Shown here: piece by piece, positions 52,547 through 61,235 of the stretch
Layout: the number at the start of each line of letters is the position of its first letter
Position numbering within the stretch: position 1 is the stretch's first letter
Source of the DNA: Prevotella sp. E2-28
Lineage (GTDB): Bacteria; Bacteroidota; Bacteroidia; Bacteroidales; Bacteroidaceae
Direction: 5' to 3'
Assembly (NCBI RefSeq): GCF_022024055.1
Contig: NZ_CP091788.1
Coordinates: 744,001-808,000, forward strand
DNA: 64,000 nt
Notes under the pieces: model-generated
Seen by the model: only the letters and a program-made list of their open reading frames with translations
The model's database searches: none
What the model was told of the DNA's origin: nothing
Position numbers and translations under genes: made by a program

Positions 52547-54421
52547 ATGACTAAACTACTAATATCATTATCTGCTTTTCTTTTTTCATTAGGTGCGTTG
52601 GCTGCCGATGGTGATGTGACAATGACTGTCAGCGGTATGACTACAAAAATGTCTGACGGCACATGGAGTTTTACCATTAATAGCAATGGACGTGTCAGTT
52701 CGTTACAGCGTAAGGGAACTGAGTTCCTTTCCAGCAACGGCATCTATTTTGATTATACTACAGCTAATGGCAATCAGGGATTAAACCCTTCCAAAGTTAC
52801 GATTGTCAAGAATACTACTGATTATTGCGAAGTGCTTTATAGCGCAACCTCAGGCAATACTATTTTTGAGCAGGGCTTCATCATGCGCAAGGGTGTGTCT
52901 GGCCTTTATTCTTACGTCATTGCTACGGGTACGGCTACTTCTGCTAACGAGCCTATCAAGGAAGCACGTGTCTGCGCTCGTCTTAGCGATACGATGCTGA
53001 ATGGCTACGTTGATTGGCGTATGAACGGACGCATCCCGTCAAACACCGAGATGACTACTGCCGAGAAAGAAGAGAATACTATTCAGGATGCTACATATAA
53101 ACTTACTGATGGTAGCATCTATACCAAATATAACTGGGCCAACTACATAGAGCGTGATACCTTGCACGGCCTGTGTGGCATGAGTAATAACTACTATGGC
53201 CTTTATAATATCCCCGTCAGTTACGAATGGATTAATGGCGGATGCGAACGTCAGGAACTCACCGTCCATGCTACCAGCAAATCGCCCATCACCATCCAGA
53301 TGCTTCAGGGTGAGCACTTTGGCGGACAGGCTATGGTGCTGAATGAAGGCGAGCAGAAGCTCTATGGTCCCTTCCTTATTTTTACAACCTATAGTAAGAA
53401 TCCTGTAGCCAGCGCCCGTAACCAGTGGGCAAAGGAAGTGGCAGAGTGGCCTTACCAGTGGTTCGAGAACGACCTCTATCCCCGCGAACGTGGCACGGTG
53501 CGTGGCCATCTGAATGTTACTACAGGGCAGCGCAACGATAGCGTACGTATCATCCTAGCTCAGGAAAAGGGAAAAGACCCCCTGACGATGATGCACGGCT
53601 ATCAGTTCTGGACGCTGACTGATGCCAATGGTGATTTTGAACTGAAAAATGTACGTCCTGGTGATTATCACCTTTTTGCATACGCTAAGGCTGGCGAGGT
53701 GACTGATATGCTGGAGCAGGATGATATCACCGTTGCTGCTGGCGACAATGATTTGGGTTCTATTACATGGACACCAAAGAAATACACAGAACTGCTCTGG
53801 ATGATTGGCCAAAACGATCGTCGCAGTAGCGAGTTCTGCCTGAGTGATGCCCCTCGTCAGTATGGCCTGTGGGAACAGGTGCCTGCCAATCTTACTTATA
53901 CGATAGGCGAGAGTAACGAAAAGACTGACTGGTATTACGCTCAGACCCAGAAGAACGGTACTTGGACTATTAAGTTCAATCTTAATGAACGCCCTGCAGG
54001 ACGTGTCTATCTTACCGCCTCCATTGCAGGTTGCGCAGGAACAGGTTCTACTATCAACGTGAAGGTAAATGGTACCCAGCGAGCCACGTGGAAGCCTGGC
54101 GTCAATGATGCGTCAGTCTATCGTAGTGCAGTGAACAGTGGCCGTCATTATCTGTTCACTACCGATTTTGTTAATACAGGTCTGAAGGTGGGCGAGAATA
54201 CTGTTACCTTGCAACTCACAGGTAGTGGCAGTAAGGATGGTATCATGTACGACTGCATCAAGTTGGAAGCTGGCGATCTTGTTACCTCCGGGGTAGGGGA
54301 TATACGTGAATCTGTGGCAGACGTTCGCCCCTGTACCTACAAGCATGTGGTGAATGGACGTCTGGTGATTGAGAAGTCTGGTCGCCGTTATTCCCTGACC
54401 GGCACCTTACTGAAAGATTAG
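52547..54421 (+). CDS. Rhamnogalacturonan lyase, PL4 family
   Basis: 624 residues with signal peptide MTKLLISLSAFLFSLGALA. Three family domains occur in order: a beta-sandwich catalytic domain (about 20-325; WSFTINSNGRVSSLQRKGTE, DWRMNGRIPS, KYNWANYIERDTLHG), a fibronectin-like domain (about 330-410; GTVRGHLNV, YQFWTLTDANGDFELKNVRP) and a galactose-binding-like CBM (about 430-585; WTIKFNLNERPAGRVYLTAS). It ends in a degenerate sorting-like tail. It would cleave RG-I by beta-elimination, complementing PL11. The start lies 10 bp after a terminator, with no promoter visible between. Confidence 0.9.
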   Translation: MTKLLISLSAFLFSLGALAADGDVTMTVSGMTTKMSDGTWSFTINSNGRVSSLQRKGTEFLSSNGIYFDYTTANGNQGLNPSKVTIVKNTTDYCEVLYSATSGNTIFEQGFIMRKGVSGLYSYVIATGTATSANEPIKEARVCARLSDTMLNGYVDWRMNGRIPSNTEMTTAEKEENTIQDATYKLTDGSIYTKYNWANYIERDTLHGLCGMSNNYYGLYNIPVSYEWINGGCERQELTVHATSKSPITIQMLQGEHFGGQAMVLNEGEQKLYGPFLIFTTYSKNPVASARNQWAKEVAEWPYQWFENDLYPRERGTVRGHLNVTTGQRNDSVRIILAQEKGKDPLTMMHGYQFWTLTDANGDFELKNVRPGDYHLFAYAKAGEVTDMLEQDDITVAAGDNDLGSITWTPKKYTELLWMIGQNDRRSSEFCLSDAPRQYGLWEQVPANLTYTIGESNEKTDWYYAQTQKNGTWTIKFNLNERPAGRVYLTASIAGCAGTGSTINVKVNGTQRATWKPGVNDASVYRSAVNSGRHYLFTTDFVNTGLKVGENTVTLQLTGSGSKDGIMYDCIKLEAGDLVTSGVGDIRESVADVRPCTYKHVVNGRLVIEKSGRRYSLTGTLLKD

Positions 54422-54425
54422 ACCG

Positions 54426-55058
54426 CTATGCCTGTTCGCATAGTAAATATACCTTAGAACTCTTACGGCCCTCGCTTCTGATTCCGGAGCGAGGGTCGTC
54501 TGTTATACGAATCAACTCGCGCGATGCTGTGGAATTGGCCAATCCGTTGAGTTGTGCATATTCATAGTTACGCATATAGCCATTCTTGCGGATGAAGTCG
54601 CGGGCACGCTCAATGCGTTCTTCCAGTGTGTATTTCTGCTGGTTGATGCGTTCCTCGCCACCACGTTCCAAGTCACAATCCTTGTTGATGGCCTTTACCA
54701 ACTCCTTGTCCACTTTCAAGGATACGCCTGTCACCTGCAGACTTGCCGCATTGCGCTTTGTAACGTCCTCGCTGAAATCGTCCTGCTCCTTGTTCTCGCA
54801 CAGACCTATCTTGGCGTTGAAAACGCCCAGTCCGTCAAGTTTGACGCTGAAGCCATTAGCCAGCTCGTAGGCCAACTGCTGTGTTAATGCGGAAAGTGCA
54901 CCTTTCAGAATGCTTTCAGAGAAGGCACCGTTGAAGTCGTGACAACGTTTCAGAAACTCCTCCGTATCAAGCTTCCTCCATGTCTTCATGCGATAATAAG
55001 CCTGTGTAGCCCCTTTCCCGTTGAGGTCTACTATCTCTTTCTTGATATACTTTGCCAT
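54426..55058 (-). CDS. HU-like DNA-binding protein with C-terminal winged-helix extension
   Basis: 210 residues. The N-terminal about 125 residues match the Bacteroidota HU-HIG type (EEFLKRCHDFNGAFSESILK, LANGFSVKLDGLGVFNAKIG). The extra C-terminal part (about 140-205; ERIERARDFIRKNGYMRNYE, LANSTASRELIRI) looks like a winged-helix or DNA-binding tail. HU-type proteins shape DNA; this longer form is usually uncharacterised. Its minus-strand promoter is at 55102-55109, next to a four-unit 21-bp repeat array that could be an operator for it or for the divergent GH28 gene. Confidence 0.8.
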   Translation of the reverse strand: MAKYIKKEIVDLNGKGATQAYYRMKTWRKLDTEEFLKRCHDFNGAFSESILKGALSALTQQLAYELANGFSVKLDGLGVFNAKIGLCENKEQDDFSEDVTKRNAASLQVTGVSLKVDKELVKAINKDCDLERGGEERINQQKYTLEERIERARDFIRKNGYMRNYEYAQLNGLANSTASRELIRITDDPRSGIRSEGRKSSKVYLLCEQA

Positions 55059-55101
55059 ATTTTTATTGGTATAAGGAATGATAAAATTTTCTATTTGGAT
55101 G

Positions 55102-55109
55102 CAAAGTTA
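55102..55109 (-). promoter_or_regulatory. -7 promoter element for the HU-like gene
   Basis: Minus-strand TAACTTTG, 43 bp upstream of the start; ATTG stands at the -33 position with 20-bp spacing. Confidence 0.6.
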
Positions 55110-55137
55110 CGAAAACTTCTTAAAAAAAACAATTTTC

Positions 55138-55221
55138 ATGACGTGAAATATTTATACCACGTTGTGAAATAAATATACCACGTCTTGGTTTTCTTATCCC
55201 ACGTCGTGGAAATAAGAATAA
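55138..55221. repeat. Four tandem 21-bp units between divergent promoters (candidate operator array)
   Basis: Units start at 55138, 55159, 55180 and 55201. The CCACGT core with following TGG or TGTG falls at 55157, 55178 and 55199, exactly two helical turns apart; the last, CCACGTCGTGG, is nearly palindromic. The array lies between the HU-like promoter and the GH28 promoter. Confidence 0.7.
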
Positions 55222-55322
55222 TGTTGCAGATAATACCTTTCTCTTAACGTGTTAGTTCAAAAAGTATAGGTAAAAGCCAAATTTTAGGTAGTGCTTTTCT
55301 TGCTTTAAGTCAATAAATGCAC

Positions 55323-55330
55323 TATCTTTG
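55323..55330 (+). promoter_or_regulatory. -7 promoter element for the GH28 gene
   Basis: TATCTTTG, 18 bp upstream of the ATG at 55349. It excludes the upstream frame extension from 55328. Confidence 0.6.
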
Positions 55331-55348
55331 CACCCAACAACTACGTCT

Positions 55349-56797
55349 ATGAAACAACTACTGATACAACTATTCTTTCTTTTGTGCTGTGGCGCAGTTT
55401 CTGCCACAGGCGTTTACAACGTGCGTGATTTTGGTGCTAAAGGTGACGGACAGACACTGGACTCACCTGCGATTAATGCTGCCATCGAGGCTGCTGTTCG
55501 CGATGGAGGAGGGCAGGTGTTACTGCCTGCAGGCACATATCTTTGTGGTAGTATCCATCTGAAGTCCAATATCGACCTGCATCTTTCGGCTGGATGCACG
55601 ATCTTGGCAGCACCTGCAAAGATGAATGCCTACGACGCATCAGAGCCGTTCGATTTCCCAGAGTATCAGGATGGTGGACATACCTATTTCCATAATTCCC
55701 TGATCTGGGCTGAAGGCGAGAAAAACGTTAGCATCACTGGTCATGGCATGATTGACGGTAAGGGGCTCACCAATAAGGATACGGAGAATAGCGGTAATAT
55801 CCAGGGTGGCTCTATCGGCACAGGCGACAAGGCTATCGCTCTGAAACTCTGTCGTCAGGTGACAATTCGCGATATCACTATCTATCGTGGAGGTCACTTT
55901 GGTATAATCATGACAGGATGCGACCTTTCTACGATAGACAATGTCACCATTGATACCAATCGTGATGGCTTTGATATCGACTGCTGCAAGTATATGACCG
56001 TCACGAATTGCAAAATAAATACCCCTCATGATGATGCCTTGGTGCTGAAGTCGAGCTATGCCTTAAAGAAGCCTGTTGCTTGTGAGCATATCGCTATCTC
56101 AAACTGTAACATTACGGGATATAAGTGTGGTTCGCTGCTCGACGGAACGTATGAGCCAGAGCCTGTGAACTGGGTGTGCGGTCGTTTTAAGTTAGGTACG
56201 GAGAGCAATGGTGGCTATCGTAATATCTCGCTGACCAACTGCACTTTTATGTACTCTAGTGGACTGGCCTTCGAGGAGGTGGATCAGGGAAAGATGGAGA
56301 ATATCGTGGTATCGAACATCACCATGAGTCACGTACATCATTATCCCATCTACATCACCACAGGTTGTCGAAATCGTGGACCGAAAGAGGTGACACAACC
56401 TTCCAGCGCCCGTGATATCCAAATATCGAATGTCATTGCCGACGACTGTGACTCGCTATGCTCTATCATCGTAACAGGTATGAAGGATGAGCCTATCCGC
56501 AATGTGTGGCTCTCGAATATCCGACTTTATTTCAAGGGGGGCGGTACGCGTGACCTCGTGAACAAGAACTATCGTGAACAGGGCAAAAACTATCCTGAAC
56601 CGAAGTTTGCTGGCTGGACACCTGCCTATGGTCTCTATGCCCGTCATGTGGAGGGCCTGCATGTCAATAATGTCACTTTCCGCTATGAACGTCCCGACTA
56701 TCGTCCTGCCGTTGTGCTTGATGATGTGCGCGATGTCACTCTGAAGGATATCGATGCGCCTACAGAGTCAGGCATAGAACAAATAGTTAAGAAATAA
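55349..56797 (+). CDS. Secreted polygalacturonase-type GH28 glycoside hydrolase
   Basis: 482 residues with a signal peptide (MKQLLIQLFFLLCCGAVSAT). Right-handed beta-helix opening VYNVRDFGAKGDGQTLDSPA. The GH28 motifs are visible in order: the Asp of TNRDGFDIDCC, the pair in TPHDDALVLKSS, and RFKLGTESNGG in the place of the RIK motif. It would hydrolyse galacturonan or RG chain ends; exo- or endo-action and sugar preference cannot be told. A pectin enzyme next to PL4 and PL11 makes sense. Confidence 0.9.
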   Translation: MKQLLIQLFFLLCCGAVSATGVYNVRDFGAKGDGQTLDSPAINAAIEAAVRDGGGQVLLPAGTYLCGSIHLKSNIDLHLSAGCTILAAPAKMNAYDASEPFDFPEYQDGGHTYFHNSLIWAEGEKNVSITGHGMIDGKGLTNKDTENSGNIQGGSIGTGDKAIALKLCRQVTIRDITIYRGGHFGIIMTGCDLSTIDNVTIDTNRDGFDIDCCKYMTVTNCKINTPHDDALVLKSSYALKKPVACEHIAISNCNITGYKCGSLLDGTYEPEPVNWVCGRFKLGTESNGGYRNISLTNCTFMYSSGLAFEEVDQGKMENIVVSNITMSHVHHYPIYITTGCRNRGPKEVTQPSSARDIQISNVIADDCDSLCSIIVTGMKDEPIRNVWLSNIRLYFKGGGTRDLVNKNYREQGKNYPEPKFAGWTPAYGLYARHVEGLHVNNVTFRYERPDYRPAVVLDDVRDVTLKDIDAPTESGIEQIVKK

Positions 56798-56825
56798 CAG
56801 AAAAAAGTTGTTGAGAGCGCCAAAC

Positions 56826-57093
56826 ACCTAACACCTAACATTCAAGAATTTTAAGATGTTGATAATGAACTACTTCGAGATTGCAAAGAGCCGTAAACAC
56901 CTAACGTAAGACCTAACATAAACCTAACATTTCGAGGAATGGCAGGCATAACATGTTAGGTCTATGTTAGGTTTATGTTAAGTCTTTGTTACCTCTTATG
57001 TTAGGTCTTGAATAGGGCTCATAAATGATTCCCAAGGTGGGAATGACTTGTTCCCACGGCGGGAGTGAATTATGATTAACTTTCATGTTAGGT
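56826..57093. repeat. Phased TGTTAGGT / ACCTAACA array upstream of the GH115 operon
   Basis: ACCTAACA-type words occur at 56826, 56833, 56899 (last base G), 56911 and 56922. The complement TGTTAGGT (with variants) occurs at 56954, 56965, 56976, 56987, 56999 and 57086. Most steps are 11 or 12 bp. Arms 56910-56930 and 56964-56984 pair with one mismatch over 21 bp. No frame crosses the array. Confidence 0.75.
57024..57070. repeat. Two adjacent small hairpins (TTCCC/GGGAA type)
   Basis: ATTCCC-aaggt-GGGAAT and GTTCCC-acggc-GGGAGT lie side by side between the phased array and the GH115 promoter. Confidence 0.5.
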
Positions 57094-57096
57094 TTC

Positions 57097-57127
57097 TTTG
57101 GGAATTAATAATCATTTCGTAACTTTG
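57097..57127 (+). promoter_or_regulatory. Promoter of the GH115 operon
   Basis: TTTG (57097-57100), 19 bp, TAACTTTG (57120-57127), 43 bp before the ATG. The last copy of the TGTTAGGT array ends just upstream. Confidence 0.7.
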
Positions 57128-57170
57128 TCGTCGAATAACAATAATAAAACAAACTACAAACGAACTATAA

Positions 57171-59477
57171 ATGAAGAAGATATTAAACGTAATAGTTGTC
57201 CTTATGGCTATCAGTGTTGGCACGAAGGCTGCCGACATGGTGTGGTTCGATGGACAGTATCCCGTCAGCTATCAGGTGGTGGGCAAGGTGGACCCCGTTG
57301 TGAGAATTGCTCTGCAGATGTTCGAAAGCGATATGGAGATGGTGACGGGAATGAAGCCTGTAGCAGCTAAGAAAGCAGCAATCCGTATCATTCAAGGCAA
57401 AGGTTCTGACGATGGTTTCCGCCTGAGTGTAAAGAATGGACAGATTGTCGTTGAGGGACATAACGGACGCGGTGCGGCTTATGGTTTGTTGGAACTGAGT
57501 CGTATGGCAGGTGTTTCGCCTTGGGTATGGTGGGGCGATGTGGTGCCTGAGAAGAAGGCTCGTCTCAGTTTGCCTGAGACCTTTTCTTATGAACACACCC
57601 CCTCAGTAGCTTATCGCGGCATCTTCATTAATGATGAAGACTGGAGCCTGCGTCAGTGGTCAAAAGACAATATGGGCCCGCAGACCTATCGTCGGCTTTT
57701 TGAACTGATGTTGCGCCTGCGTGCCAATACCCTCTGGCCTGCTATGCACGAGGGCACGCCCGGCTTCTTCACCGTGCCAGATAATCAGGTAATGGCCGAC
57801 TCGTTTGGTATCGTCGTAGGTTCTTCTCATTGCGAGCCCCTGTTGCGTAACAACGTAGCGGAGTGGAACCACGCTCAACGTGGTCCGTACAACTACATCA
57901 CCAATCGCCAGCAAGTGCAGCAATACTGGATAGAACGCCTGAGGGAGGTGAAAGGTTCTGAGAAACTTTTTACCATTGGTATGCGTGGCATTCACGATGG
58001 CGCGATGGAAGGTGTGAAGACCAAGCAGGAGCAACTGACTGGACTTCAGCAGGTCATTGACGATCAGCGCCAGCTCCTCAAGAAATACTATCGTAAGGAC
58101 GTGGAAAATGTTCCACAGGTCTTTATCCCTTATAAAGAGGTACTCGAGATTCTTGAGAGTGGACTGCGTGTGCCTGATGATGTCACGCTGATGTGGTGTG
58201 ATGATAACTATGGCTACTTGACGCGTCTGCCTGATGCAGATCAGCAAAAGCGTCAGGGTGGGGGAGGCGTCTATTATCATCTCTCGTATTGGGGACGTCC
58301 GCACGATTACTTGTGGCTCACTACCACCCAACCCGGACTCATCTATCACGAGATGCGTACTGCCTATGAGCATAACTGTCGTAAGCTGTGGATTGCCAAT
58401 GTGCATGATCCGAAGGTGGCTGCGTATGATTTGGAGCTGTTCTTGGATTTGGCGTGGGATATAAAAAGACTCTCCCCCGGCCCCTCCCTGAGAGAGAGGG
58501 GAGTGATTACACTCGAAGAGCATCTGGCTAAATGGCTCTGCACCCAATTTGGCACACAGGTGGGTAAAGCTATCTTCCCTGCCATGAAGGAATTCTATCA
58601 TCTCAATGCTATTCGCAAGCCGGAGTTTATGGGCTGGACACAGGTGGAACTTGATAAGAAGAAATATCCTGGGGGAAAGTCTGTGCCTGATTATACAGCG
58701 CTTTCTTTGCAGGAAGGCTATGAGCGCATGGAGGCCTTCGCCCGTATGGAGGCTGTTGTTGATACGTGGCGCCCGTTGGTAAGGGAGAGTCGTCGGGATG
58801 CTTATTTCGCCCATGTGCTCTATCCCGTTCATGCGGCTGCGGCAATGACGCGAAAGATGTTGTCTGATGAACTCGGAAGCCTGCAGGCTTACGACGAAAT
58901 ACAGCAGTTGACTGAGCGTTATAATATGCTGAATGGTGGAAAATGGCATGGCCTGATGTCTGCCGCCCCTCGCAATCTGCCTGTCTTTGGCAAGGTGCGC
59001 ACCAAGTTCCCTCAGCATTCATCTGTAGGACAGTTGATAGCCCGCAATGCCTGTGATTACCAGTCAGCCTCACATGGTGTTTCTGTAATCCCCATGCTTG
59101 GTCACTCAATGAATGCAGTTGCTATTCCAAAAGGAGGCGAAGTGGTCTACGAGGTCTCATACAATCAAGAAGGGGAGGCTATCCTCTATACGGCTATGAT
59201 TCCTACTCAGCCCAATGATAAGGGCGACCTGCGTTATCAGGTGACGATTGATGACCAGGAACCTGTTGTCATCTCACTGAAGACACCCTATCGTTCAGAG
59301 CGTTGGAAACAGAGTGTCTTGCGAGGACAGTCGTTGAATAAGACATCTGTTCGTTTGACCAAAGGCTCGCATAGGCTGAAGATAAAAGCCCTTGATGACC
59401 ATATCATCGTGGATCAATGGATACTCGACTTCTGTTCCGACCGCAAGTTTTATGTGATTCCAGTAAGTAAGAAATAA
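57171..59477 (+). CDS. Secreted GH115 alpha-glucuronidase-like protein
   Basis: 768 residues with a signal peptide (MKKILNVIVVLMAISVGTKA). The family core is plain: AAYGLLELSRMAGVSPWVWW, VAYRGIFINDEDWSL, LRLRANTLWPAMHEGT, FTIGMRGIHDGAM, VTLMWCDDNYGYLTRLPD and YYHLSYWGRPHDYLW. GH115 removes (4-O-methyl-)glucuronic acid from glucuronoxylan. Near residue 434 the stretch LSPGPSLRERG is encoded by a 35-bp G/C-rich repeat inserted in frame (58469-58503). The C-terminal domain is shorter than in some GH115 proteins. It heads a three-gene run with two esterases. Confidence 0.9.
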   Translation: MKKILNVIVVLMAISVGTKAADMVWFDGQYPVSYQVVGKVDPVVRIALQMFESDMEMVTGMKPVAAKKAAIRIIQGKGSDDGFRLSVKNGQIVVEGHNGRGAAYGLLELSRMAGVSPWVWWGDVVPEKKARLSLPETFSYEHTPSVAYRGIFINDEDWSLRQWSKDNMGPQTYRRLFELMLRLRANTLWPAMHEGTPGFFTVPDNQVMADSFGIVVGSSHCEPLLRNNVAEWNHAQRGPYNYITNRQQVQQYWIERLREVKGSEKLFTIGMRGIHDGAMEGVKTKQEQLTGLQQVIDDQRQLLKKYYRKDVENVPQVFIPYKEVLEILESGLRVPDDVTLMWCDDNYGYLTRLPDADQQKRQGGGGVYYHLSYWGRPHDYLWLTTTQPGLIYHEMRTAYEHNCRKLWIANVHDPKVAAYDLELFLDLAWDIKRLSPGPSLRERGVITLEEHLAKWLCTQFGTQVGKAIFPAMKEFYHLNAIRKPEFMGWTQVELDKKKYPGGKSVPDYTALSLQEGYERMEAFARMEAVVDTWRPLVRESRRDAYFAHVLYPVHAAAAMTRKMLSDELGSLQAYDEIQQLTERYNMLNGGKWHGLMSAAPRNLPVFGKVRTKFPQHSSVGQLIARNACDYQSASHGVSVIPMLGHSMNAVAIPKGGEVVYEVSYNQEGEAILYTAMIPTQPNDKGDLRYQVTIDDQEPVVISLKTPYRSERWKQSVLRGQSLNKTSVRLTKGSHRLKIKALDDHIIVDQWILDFCSDRKFYVIPVSKK
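58469..58503 (+). repeat. G/C-rich repeat inserted in frame within the GH115 gene
   Basis: A CTCTCCCC... to ...GAGGGGAG segment with self-complementary ends translates as LSPGPSLRERG, or SPLSQGGAGGES on the other strand. Such peptides are the usual translation of a small dispersed bacterial intergenic repeat. It sits in a normally conserved enzyme with no loss of frame. Confidence 0.65.
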
Positions 59478-59481
59478 GGAT

Positions 59482-60297
59482 ATGAAACGTTTATTGTTTA
59501 GTATTTTATTTGTCACATGCCAGTTTTCATTTGGTCTTGCTCAGCCAAATACCATCGTGCAGCACCCCTGGCAGGGCAAGCGTGTGGCTTATTTTGGTGA
59601 TTCTATTACCGACCCTAATAATAAGGCGTCGAAAAATAAGTTCTGGAGCCTGCTCTCCGATTGGCTCGGCATCGAGGCCTACGTCTATGGCGTGAGTGGT
59701 CGCCAGTGGAACGATATTCCCCGTCAGACGGATAAGCTGCTCCGTGAGCATGGGCAGAATGTGGATGCCATCATCGTCTTTATGGGTACCAATGATTATA
59801 ATAATGGTGTGCCTATTGGAAAATGGTGGGACGAGCGCGAGGCACAGGTGGAGTACGGACACGGACAGCCAAAGAAGATGGTGACGCGTCGTCAGCGCAC
59901 CCCGTCTATGGATCCCAATACCTATTGCGGACGTATCAATATTGCGATGGATTCGCTGAAGCGTACCTTCCCTACGAAGCAGATTGTGCTCCTCACGCCC
60001 ATTCATCGTGCCGACTTCCATGCCAATGAAAAGAACTGGCAATGCGATGAGTCCTATACCAACCAGTGTGGGGAGTATCTGGATGTCTATGTGGAGGCCG
60101 TGAAGCAGGCTGGCAATATCTGGGCAGTACCCGTCATTGACTGGAATGCCCTGGGTGGCCTCTTCCCCCTGATGGACGAGCACGCTCCCTATTTCAACAA
60201 TGCAGACACCGACCGCCTGCATCCTAATGACAAGGGCCATGAACGCTTGGCTCGCACCCTGTATTACCAATTACTCACCCTGCCATGCGTATTCTAA
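59482..60297 (+). CDS. Secreted SGNH/GDSL hydrolase (putative carbohydrate esterase)
   Basis: 271 residues with a signal peptide (about 1-20, ...GLAQ). All SGNH blocks are visible: AYFGDSIT (nucleophile Ser), the Gly of GVSGRQW, FMGTNDY (Asn) and DRLHPNDKG (Asp-His dyad). It probably removes acetyl groups from xylan or pectin. It starts four bp after the GH115 stop and overlaps the next gene by 13 bp, so the three form one operon. Confidence 0.88.
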   Translation: MKRLLFSILFVTCQFSFGLAQPNTIVQHPWQGKRVAYFGDSITDPNNKASKNKFWSLLSDWLGIEAYVYGVSGRQWNDIPRQTDKLLREHGQNVDAIIVFMGTNDYNNGVPIGKWWDEREAQVEYGHGQPKKMVTRRQRTPSMDPNTYCGRINIAMDSLKRTFPTKQIVLLTPIHRADFHANEKNWQCDESYTNQCGEYLDVYVEAVKQAGNIWAVPVIDWNALGGLFPLMDEHAPYFNNADTDRLHPNDKGHERLARTLYYQLLTLPCVF

Positions 60298-61109
60298 CTA
60301 TTCTTCTCTGTATCCTTTGTTGTGGCTATTCAGCCTCTGCAAAGAAAAAAGTGCCTGTGATTCTTGTTGCAGGGCAGTCGAATGCCGACGGACGAGTGCC
60401 CATTGCGGACTTGCCCGAGGAACTGAAGACCTATAGGTATTGCCAGTGGAGCTACGGAAGTGGCAACTATGAGACGGCTGATGGTTCCTTCTCGCTCTTT
60501 TCACCCCGTGTGGCAAAGCCGAAGATGGAGGCAAGCTGGGGCTTTGATGCCGTGGTGTATAAGAAACTGGAGAAGCTGTGGAAGCGTCCTTTTTATGTTA
60601 TCAAGCAGACCATGGGCGGTACGGCTATCGACACCTCTTGTAAGCAAAGCACCAATGGTTGGTTCTGGAGCTACGATGCAGAGAAGTCCCTGCTCAAGGC
60701 TTTCGAGCAACAAATAGATGACTGCCTGCCGAACCTTCCGAAGAACTATGACATCGAGTGCCTTATCTGGCATCAGGGTGAGAGTGACAAGAAGGCTGCC
60801 GACCGCTACTACGACAACCTAAAGGCCGTAATACAGCATATCCGTGAGCATTTGGTTCAGGTAACGGGCAAAAAGAAATACCGCAAGTTGCCTATCGTCT
60901 GTGGAACTTTCTCTAAGGATAGTCGTCAAGGCAGTCAGCAGGTGACAGATGCCCTCTATCGCTTGGCTAGTGAGGATAAACATTTTTATGTGGTTGATGC
61001 CAGCGACCTGCCACTGTTGTCCGATCGTCTGCATTTCAACGCCCAAGGTGCCCAGACGTTAGGGCAGCGTGTGTATGATATCATGATGGAAAAGAAGATA
61101 ATCAGATGA
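60285..61109 (+). CDS. CE6/SASA-type acetylesterase
   Basis: 274 residues with a signal peptide (MRILTILLCILCCGYSASA). The sialate O-acetylesterase/CE6 fold blocks are visible: LVAGQSNADG (Ser), TMGGTAID, LIWHQGESD and DRLHFNAQG (Asp-His). CE6 enzymes are acetylxylan esterases. The company of GH115 and an SGNH esterase suggests debranching and deacetylation of acetylated glucuronoxylan. The 13-bp overlap with the upstream gene suggests coupled translation. Confidence 0.85.
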   Translation: MRILTILLCILCCGYSASAKKKVPVILVAGQSNADGRVPIADLPEELKTYRYCQWSYGSGNYETADGSFSLFSPRVAKPKMEASWGFDAVVYKKLEKLWKRPFYVIKQTMGGTAIDTSCKQSTNGWFWSYDAEKSLLKAFEQQIDDCLPNLPKNYDIECLIWHQGESDKKAADRYYDNLKAVIQHIREHLVQVTGKKKYRKLPIVCGTFSKDSRQGSQQVTDALYRLASEDKHFYVVDASDLPLLSDRLHFNAQGAQTLGQRVYDIMMEKKIIR

Positions 61110-61150
61110 CTGATTTATTTGTTTTTTCTACTGCAATTTATGGCAATTCA

Positions 61151-61182
61151 TTTGCATCTTAATAATATAAGTTGTACATTTG
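61151..61182 (+). promoter_or_regulatory. Promoter of the second PL11-like gene
   Basis: TTTG (61151-61154), exactly 20 bp, TACATTTG (61175-61182), 53 bp before the ATG at 61236. Confidence 0.72.
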
Positions 61183-61235
61183 CAGTAGCTTACTACTAAA
61201 TTAACGAATAAAACGAATCAAAATAAAACTACAAG

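Noticed and set aside
55138..55221. CRISPR array
   Set aside because: Units are tandem without unique spacers, and there are no cas genes.
56826..57093. CRISPR or telomere-like array
   Set aside because: Words are too short and phased at 11-12 bp in both orientations, with no spacers of constant length; the chromosome context is ordinary.
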